A stretch of DNA of 64,000 nt from Hymenobacter fodinae (lineage in GTDB: Bacteria; Bacteroidota; Bacteroidia; Cytophagales; Hymenobacteraceae): positions 372,001 to 436,000 of the forward strand of contig NZ_SRLA01000003.1 of assembly GCF_004745825.1 (NCBI RefSeq), written 5' to 3'. A model generated the notes under the pieces. It did no database searches and was not told the DNA's origin. It saw only the letters and a program-made list of their open reading frames with translations. This document shows positions 59,467 through 64,000 of this stretch, piece after piece. The position numbers were made by a program, and so were the translations under genes. The first letter of the stretch is position 1. Each line of letters opens with the position of its first letter.

Positions 59467-59937
59467 ATGATTTTAACTCTACCCGCCATAAGGGCTCAGT
59501 TTTTAGCTAGCTCTTCCTTACTTCGCTTTCAGTGGAACACCACTTGTACCAACCTGCAGGGTTTCCGGCAGGGTATGGACTGTGTTGCTCAGCTTATTGA
59601 GCAGAAGAACATCCGCCAAGCCTTGGTCGACATGAACGACCTCCCCAGCATGGGCCTCGACGACCAGTTTTGGGTTACTACCACGTGGCTGCCCCGCATT
59701 GCAAAAGGAGCCATTCAGCGCGTAGCCTTGGTACTGCCCATGCACAATATGTACAACCAGCTAATGGTGGAAAGCATGGTGCGCTCAGAGCGCCACATCA
59801 TGAGCTATGACATTCAGTTTTTCTCCAGCACCGCTGAAGCGGCCGATTGGCTGTTGGGCGACCAGCCTCCTATGCTGGCCGCATTACACTCTGAATGGCC
59901 TTACTCAAACAATGTTAGCGCGGCGCTAGCAAGCTAG
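59467..59937 (+). CDS. Small alpha/beta protein of unknown function (STAS-like)
   Basis: 156 residues with an alternating beta/alpha pattern: LLRFQWNTTCTNLQGFRQGMD, IRQALVDMNDLPSMGLDDQ, RVALVLPMHNMYNQLMVE, and YDIQFFSSTAEAADWLLG. The layout resembles SpoIIAA-like/STAS-fold proteins found in many Hymenobacter relatives, but no regulatory partner is nearby. It is single. Confidence 0.7.
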   Translation: MILTLPAIRAQFLASSSLLRFQWNTTCTNLQGFRQGMDCVAQLIEQKNIRQALVDMNDLPSMGLDDQFWVTTTWLPRIAKGAIQRVALVLPMHNMYNQLMVESMVRSERHIMSYDIQFFSSTAEAADWLLGDQPPMLAALHSEWPYSNNVSAALAS

Positions 59938-60342
59938 AGGCAGAGAACAACAAACGCTGGCTGTTACCTGTGGAGGTAGGCAGCATGGTGACATGTAGGG
60001 TTAAGTGGCCAAACGCAATGGCCTAGCGGGTACCGTGTGCGGTAGAAGAATGGGCCGAAAGAAGTAGGAATAAGTAGAGAGCAAAGGTGCGAGCATAACG
60101 AGCCAACTGGGTAGCGGGCAACCAAACTGACGCTCTATCTAGCATCCCATCAGGTAAAACAGTTGCCTTAGCTTTTAGCTGCAACTACAGTAGTTGTAAC
60201 GAGGCTAAAGGCTGCCTTAATGTGGAGTCTATAGGTAAATACCAGCCACCAACACTTATAGGAGTTAAGAATACCAGTAGAGCCGTTGCTCAGTAAGTCA
60301 TCTACTACTGTGGGCAGGCAAACCCGACAAGTAGCACGTAAC
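59938..60342. other. Spacer with a structured element
   Basis: About 400 bp without an open frame. At 60165-60212 a stem GCCTTAGC/GCTAAAGGC encloses a smaller CAACTA/TAGTTG hairpin. It could be a small RNA or a terminator for either flanking gene. Otherwise nothing recognised. Confidence 0.4.
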
Positions 60343-61107
60343 CTAGGCCAGTCTTGCTAGCACTTCCTCAAGCTGCCGCTCTAGCTGCGACACACGTTCC
60401 TCTAACAAAGCTGGTGCCCGCAAGTGGGTACTGAAGCTCCCATGCACTTCCCAGATTTCCAGGGCATCTGTGAGCAGTAAATCTTGCACCGGATAATCGG
60501 GGTTGTCGGCTCGTAATTTGAGCAATCCGTGGGATTGTTGCTCACTAAGGCGGCGCACCAATAGACGGCTTTGGGTTACGAAAGCGTAGAGGCGCCCTAA
60601 GTGAAAGCGTGGATTGGCCTTATCAAGGTGGCAGCAAAGCACCACATCTTGGTGACGAAGGGTGGGCTGCATATCGGCCCCAGTAAGTTCAAATGCGCGG
60701 GTGGTAGGCCCCAGATTGTGCGGAAAGGTGAGCGTCGAAAGCTCATCAATAAACGCCGTATCATGGTGTTGCACAATATATTCCAGCATGCGGGCAGCCG
60801 GTACATATGGCGTAAGGTGGGGCTGCCGGTCGGCCTTTGCCTGAGGGGCGGCTGATTCAGCACCCGCTTGCTTGTATAAATCGAAATTGTAGAGCTCGTT
60901 TACGGTCAGCTCTTTCGTAAGTAGCAAGTCAACCGATAAGCCAAAATGCTGAGCAATCTGGATCAGCGTCTCCATCTTTGGCTCAGAGCGCCCTTCTTCG
61001 TATGCCCCTACGCTAGGCCTAGCCAAGCCAAACAACTCGGCAAAAGCCGCCTGACTCAGCTTTTTAACCGTTCTTAGCTTGCGGATGTTCTTCCCAACGT
61101 TCGACAT
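60343..61107 (-). CDS. XRE-family regulator with degenerate S24 peptidase domain
   Basis: 254 residues. The XRE HTH (about 5-62) has LSQAAFAELFGLARPSVGAYEEGRSEPKME. The C-terminal half has the LexA/CI-like S24 fold (FELTGADMQPTLRHQDVVLC, then LYAFVTQSRLLVRRL and LKLRADNPDYPVQDL). The catalytic Ser of GDSM is Asp145 here and the Lys of the VKR motif is Arg, so self-cleavage is probably lost. A coiled coil ends the protein (LEERVSQLERQLEEVLARL). A palindrome at 61126 may be its operator. Confidence 0.88.
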   Translation of the reverse strand: MSNVGKNIRKLRTVKKLSQAAFAELFGLARPSVGAYEEGRSEPKMETLIQIAQHFGLSVDLLLTKELTVNELYNFDLYKQAGAESAAPQAKADRQPHLTPYVPAARMLEYIVQHHDTAFIDELSTLTFPHNLGPTTRAFELTGADMQPTLRHQDVVLCCHLDKANPRFHLGRLYAFVTQSRLLVRRLSEQQSHGLLKLRADNPDYPVQDLLLTDALEIWEVHGSFSTHLRAPALLEERVSQLERQLEEVLARLA

Positions 61108-61125
61108 ACGGAGAAAATATTTTTA

Positions 61126-61140
61126 GCTCAAACTTTGAGC
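61126..61140. promoter_or_regulatory. Palindromic operator candidate in the divergent spacer
   Basis: GCTCAAACTTTGAGC, a perfect 7-1-7 palindrome, 19 bp before the XRE start. A second imperfect one, TGTAA-N7-TTACA, lies at 61145-61161. Both are in the spacer between the XRE gene and the rightward membrane-stress cluster. Confidence 0.5.
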
Positions 61141-61296
61141 AATATGTAAACTTTACTTACAATTGCATCGTAAAGCTACTACATAACTGCTAACACCTTT
61201 CTCCCGACTCTATTTTTTTGAGCATTATAGTTGCACTAGTGATACTAGAGTATCCACACAATACATTACTTACCGTAAACTTTCACACGCTTTCGA

Positions 61297-61692
61297 ATGG
61301 CCAACTCCTACTTTCTCAAAGTCAAGACATTCTTACTAGAGCTCGGCTTCGACATTCGGCACCAAGAGGAGGCCAGCAATTTGCTGGTGGTAAGCAAGCC
61401 GGAGTTGGGCATTGAGCACATGGTGATAGGGTGCGGTGAGCCCCTGCTGATACTGGAGCAGCATCTGCTGGATTTGCCTGGTCCTAGCTGCGAAGTGTAT
61501 CAGCAGCTCCTGCAGAAGAACCGCGACATCATTCACGGCGCCTTTGTGCTCGACGATACGGGCCGCAAAGTCATCTTCCGCGATACGCTGCAGCTCGAAC
61601 ACCTCGACCGGCCCGAGCTGGAAGCGGTATTCAATTCGCTCAGCCTCCTCCTCAGTGAGTTCAGCGACGAGCTGATTGCGTTTTCCAAGTAG
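61297..61692 (+). CDS. CesT/Tir-chaperone-like small protein
   Basis: 131 residues. An alternating fold with LLVVSKPELGIEHMVIGCGEPLLILEQHLLDLP and an IIHGAFVLDDTGRKVIFRDTLQLEHLD segment matches the CesT-like/Tir-chaperone superfamily seen next to PspA in many Bacteroidetes. Such proteins bind partner proteins. It is first in the rightward cluster with pspA, 130 bp downstream. Confidence 0.7.
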   Translation: MANSYFLKVKTFLLELGFDIRHQEEASNLLVVSKPELGIEHMVIGCGEPLLILEQHLLDLPGPSCEVYQQLLQKNRDIIHGAFVLDDTGRKVIFRDTLQLEHLDRPELEAVFNSLSLLLSEFSDELIAFSK

Positions 61693-61821
61693 GGAATCGG
61701 GCACTTAAAAGCTAAGGACTGGCCTAGGTTCCGTTGATTTCACGCGGCCCCAGCTCCGCAACTTATCTACTTACAGGCCATCACCACTGATTATCAAACC
61801 GATAGTGTAAGCCCCCACGCC

Positions 61822-62526
61822 ATGAACCTTTTTAACCGCATCTTCAAAATAGGCCAAGCCGAAGCACATTCCGCTGTCAACCAGCTCGAGGACCCCATCA
61901 AAATGACTGAGCAAGGTCTGCGCGACCTGCGCCAAGACCTCGACAAGAGCTTGCAAGGGCTGGCGGAGGTGAAAGCTATGGCCATCCGGGCCCGTAATGA
62001 GGCCGCAGCGGCTCGCGCCAAAGCCCTTGACTACGAAGGCAAGGCCGTGCTCCTGCTTCAGCGGGCACATAAAGGCGACCTGTCCGCGACCGAAGCCGAC
62101 CGCCTAGCCAGCGAGGCACTCATTAAGAAAGCCGAAAATGAAGCCCAGGCTACCAGAGCTACGGCCGAACAGGAGAAGTTCGAAAACTCGGCCAGCCAGT
62201 TGGAGCAAAATGTGCAGCAGCTTAAGTCTACCATCAGCCAGTGGGACAATGAGCTTAAAACCCTGAAAGCCCGCGTGACGGTGAGCACGGCTACCAAGAC
62301 CATCAACCAGCAGCTGGCCAAACTTGACTCTTCCGGTACGGTAGCTCTGCTGGAGCGCATGAAGGAGAAAGTAGCCGTAGAAGAAGCCCTGGCCGAGTCG
62401 TATGGGCAACTGGCCAATGAGAGCAAGACCATCGACCAGGAGATTGACAAGGCCCTAGGCCAGTCGGGAGCTAGCAAAGCCACTCACGACCTGCAGGCGC
62501 TAAAGGCGAAGCTCGGCCTGGAGTAG
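61822..62526 (+). CDS. pspA: PspA/IM30-family protein
   Basis: 234 residues, almost wholly helical and charged. It begins MNLFNRIFKIGQAEAHSAVN, the amphipathic helix that binds membranes, then LEDPIKMTEQGLRDLRQDLDK and long coiled coils. This is the ESCRT-III-like fold of PspA, which remodels and seals damaged membranes. It lies in a cluster with a CesT-like protein, a small membrane protein, a YqiJ-like protein and a PH-domain protein. Confidence 0.93.
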   Translation: MNLFNRIFKIGQAEAHSAVNQLEDPIKMTEQGLRDLRQDLDKSLQGLAEVKAMAIRARNEAAAARAKALDYEGKAVLLLQRAHKGDLSATEADRLASEALIKKAENEAQATRATAEQEKFENSASQLEQNVQQLKSTISQWDNELKTLKARVTVSTATKTINQQLAKLDSSGTVALLERMKEKVAVEEALAESYGQLANESKTIDQEIDKALGQSGASKATHDLQALKAKLGLE

Positions 62527-62575
62527 TAAGGGTAATTTGGCTGCATATACTTATATCAATCCTATCTGTATCCTG

Positions 62576-62794
62576 ATGAACAAGCAAGAGCACTACCTAC
62601 GAATTCTATCTATGGCACTGATAGTTGGAGGTGTTGTGCTCCAGATTTTTCACAGCACTGACTATGGCAGCGGGCATTTGTACACCCTATTTGGGTTTAT
62701 GTTTAGCTTAATCGCCTATGTCAATTACTCCACTAGGCTGAAAGCGGAAAATGAGGAGTTGCGCCAGAAGTTGGAGACACGACAGGAGCCCTAG
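62576..62794 (+). CDS. Small membrane protein
   Basis: 72 residues from the ATG at 62576; an upstream in-frame ATG at 62537 adds 13 residues. Two helices (ILSMALIVGGVVLQIF and LYTLFGFMFSLIAYVNY) are followed by a charged coiled tail (RLKAENEELRQKLETRQE). AT-rich for the region. It lies between pspA and the YqiJ-like gene and likely belongs to the membrane cluster. Confidence 0.7.
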   Translation: MNKQEHYLRILSMALIVGGVVLQIFHSTDYGSGHLYTLFGFMFSLIAYVNYSTRLKAENEELRQKLETRQEP

Positions 62795-62884
62795 AACTGT
62801 TGAGGTTTCTCCGCAGATTTTCCTGTTCTTGCTATCGCAAAACGGCGCCTGGCCTAGCCGCTCACCGCTTAGCATCCTTCCTCC

Positions 62885-63547
62885 ATGACTGAACTTCTAC
62901 ACGCCGCGGTTTCGCCGCCCAACCTCGCCCCCACGGCCTTGTTGGTGTTTGTGCTGCTGTATTGGCTTACAGTGATTGTGGGGGTGCTCGATTTAAAATC
63001 TGTAGATCTGGACGTGGACACGCACCACGATGCGCACCTGGGCCATCATGCTGCCGTAGGCCACGCTGAGGCACCTGGCATCGGTTGGCTCAACCACGCA
63101 CTGACCTTCTTCAACCTGGGGCGGGTACCGCTGATGGTGTTTCTGAGCTTTGTGGCGCTAACGTGGTGGGTGGGCAGCCTGCTAATAAACTACTATCTCC
63201 ACAATGAGTCGGGGTTGCTAGGCCTGCTCCTGTTATTGCCGCTGCTGGTCGTGAGCTTGCTCGTGGCCAAACTCCTGACGCTGCCCTTCGTGCGCCTGTA
63301 CGCCGCCATGGAAAAAAGCCACGACGGCGGAGAGCGGCCCCTCGGGAAAGTGTGCACGGTATTGTTGCCTACCACTGCCTACCGGCTAGGCCAGGCCAGC
63401 GTGCAGCCCCTAAGTGGCTCGCCCCTAATGTTGAACGTATTAGCAGCCTCTCCTACCGCCGAGCTGCGCAAAGGTGACACGGCCCTGGTAATTGACTTCG
63501 ATGAGCAACGCCGCTGTTATCTTATTGAGCCATATGAGCTTCATTAG
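62885..63547 (+). CDS. YqiJ-like inner-membrane protein with OB-fold domain
   Basis: 220 residues. Three membrane helices (about 18-35, 78-102, 110-135) with a His-rich loop (THHDAHLGHHAAVGHAEA, about 47-62) are followed by a soluble beta-rich C-terminal domain (LGKVCTVLLPTTAYRLGQASVQ), an OB-like fold. The layout matches YqiJ, whose partner YqiK is a flotillin. A flotillin gene may lie beyond the window edge. The His-rich loop could bind metal. Confidence 0.82.
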   Translation: MTELLHAAVSPPNLAPTALLVFVLLYWLTVIVGVLDLKSVDLDVDTHHDAHLGHHAAVGHAEAPGIGWLNHALTFFNLGRVPLMVFLSFVALTWWVGSLLINYYLHNESGLLGLLLLLPLLVVSLLVAKLLTLPFVRLYAAMEKSHDGGERPLGKVCTVLLPTTAYRLGQASVQPLSGSPLMLNVLAASPTAELRKGDTALVIDFDEQRRCYLIEPYELH

Positions 63548-63586
63548 CGCAACGTTGTATATTACATTAACATAGCTTAGATAGGT

Positions 63587-63988
63587 ATGAGCCAGGTATT
63601 TAAATCAAAAATCAGCTGGTGGCTATTTGCCCCACTATTCAGTATCCTAGGTTTCTTTTTACTGTTATCTTTCGTGCAGCAACGTTGGGTTGCTAGCCTA
63701 GTGGTGCTGGCAATAGCCGCACTGCTAGTGTACCTGCTGGTTACTACATATTATATCCTCACGCCTACGGAGCTTATCATCCGTTCAGGACCTATCCATA
63801 TTCAAGTGCCACTCAGTAGCATACGTAGCGTTATTCCTACCCGTAATCCTCTCAGCGCCCCGGCCCTGTCGCTCGACCGACTGGAAATTCGCTATGGCAA
63901 GTACGACTCGGTGTTGATTTCCCCGGCTAATCATGCCGACTTCCTCACCGCCCTGCATCAACTCAACCCCGCGTTGCGCCATGCTTGA
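63587..63988 (+). CDS. PH-domain membrane protein
   Basis: 133 residues. Two helices (FAPLFSILGFFLLLSFV and LVVLAIAALLVYLLVTTYYIL) are followed by a small bacterial PH-type beta domain (TELIIRSGPIHIQVPLSSIRSVI, LEIRYGKYDSVLISPAN). Members of this group are often linked to membrane-stress genes. It follows the YqiJ-like gene by 39 bp, and the next gene seems to start inside its last codons. Confidence 0.8.
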   Translation: MSQVFKSKISWWLFAPLFSILGFFLLLSFVQQRWVASLVVLAIAALLVYLLVTTYYILTPTELIIRSGPIHIQVPLSSIRSVIPTRNPLSAPALSLDRLEIRYGKYDSVLISPANHADFLTALHQLNPALRHA

Positions 63989-64000
63989 TCTGTTGCTGAA
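63981..64000 (+). CDS. Possible next gene start, cut by window end
   Basis: ATG at 63981 opens a frame beginning M-L-D-L-L-L that overlaps the PH-domain gene stop by 8 bp. A hydrophobic start in this spot is compatible with a flotillin-like or other membrane protein, but six codons are far too few to tell. Confidence 0.3.

Overview
The window looks like a piece of a chromosome from a Hymenobacter-like member of the Bacteroidetes (Cytophagales). The reasons are: moderately high GC, very weak Shine-Dalgarno sequences, several TAnnTTTG promoter elements upstream of genes, a TonB receptor, DUF4270 and kelch lipoproteins, LytS/LytR-type regulators, a transketolase split into two subunits, and a strikingly overused palindrome (GGCCTAGGCC and its half CTAGGCC) scattered through genes and spacers. 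Nothing in the window looks like a prophage, a transposase or a CRISPR array.

Layout. 1-3.5 kb: the N-terminus of a Crp/Fnr regulator, a TonB-dependent receptor and a ModE-like regulator, with a textbook ModE operator in front of the receptor, which suggests molybdate- or tungstate-linked uptake. 3.6-14.7 kb: housekeeping genes (dnaB, mpl, an M48 protease, an FAH-family hydrolase, an M23 peptidase, a lipocalin, bcp). 14.8-19.4 kb: the two transketolase halves, separated by three unrelated genes, one of which has a dispersed palindromic repeat in its coding frame. 19.4-24.3 kb: secreted and zinc-ribbon proteins, then an ECF sigma / anti-sigma-like / Spy-like operon. 24.4-30.4 kb: a class III aminotransferase, a TerB-like protein, pfkA, miaA and a glycosyltransferase. 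30.5-38.3 kb: a large hybrid sensor kinase with a lone receiver protein, an MBL hydrolase, an RqcH-like protein and tRNA-Leu(GAG). 38.6-42.2 kb: iron and stress genes (iron permease-like, Dps with a histone-like tail, VIT1 family, MOSC, OsmC).

42.9-48.5 kb is the most interesting region. All genes are on the minus strand, in transcription order: a 33-codon gene, a Ro60/Rsr (TROVE plus VWA) protein, a PARG-type ADP-ribose glycohydrolase, an array of structured small RNAs, and the RNA ligase RtcB. The array (about 44583-45512) holds five RNAs of about 120-150 nt. Each has a terminal stem with a conserved U-bulge/UGYCGU motif and an inner helix whose bases vary between copies while pairing is kept. 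Each also carries tRNA parts in circularly permuted order: T arm, then an acceptor-like stem closed by a loop (GCAA, UUCG and others), then a D arm. A sixth, tRNA-less miniature and a separate hairpin are also present. I interpret these as Y RNAs of the tRNA-mimic type, tethered to Ro60, in an RNA repair or surveillance operon.

49.2-64 kb: a Spy-like protein with a LytS/LytR pair, DUF4270 and kelch lipoproteins, an HDAC-family deacetylase, a J-domain-like protein, an FAD oxidoreductase, an alpha/beta hydrolase, an XRE regulator with a degenerate S24 peptidase fold, and a rightward membrane-maintenance cluster (CesT/Tir-chaperone-like protein, PspA, small membrane protein, YqiJ-like protein, PH-domain protein) that runs off the end of the window.
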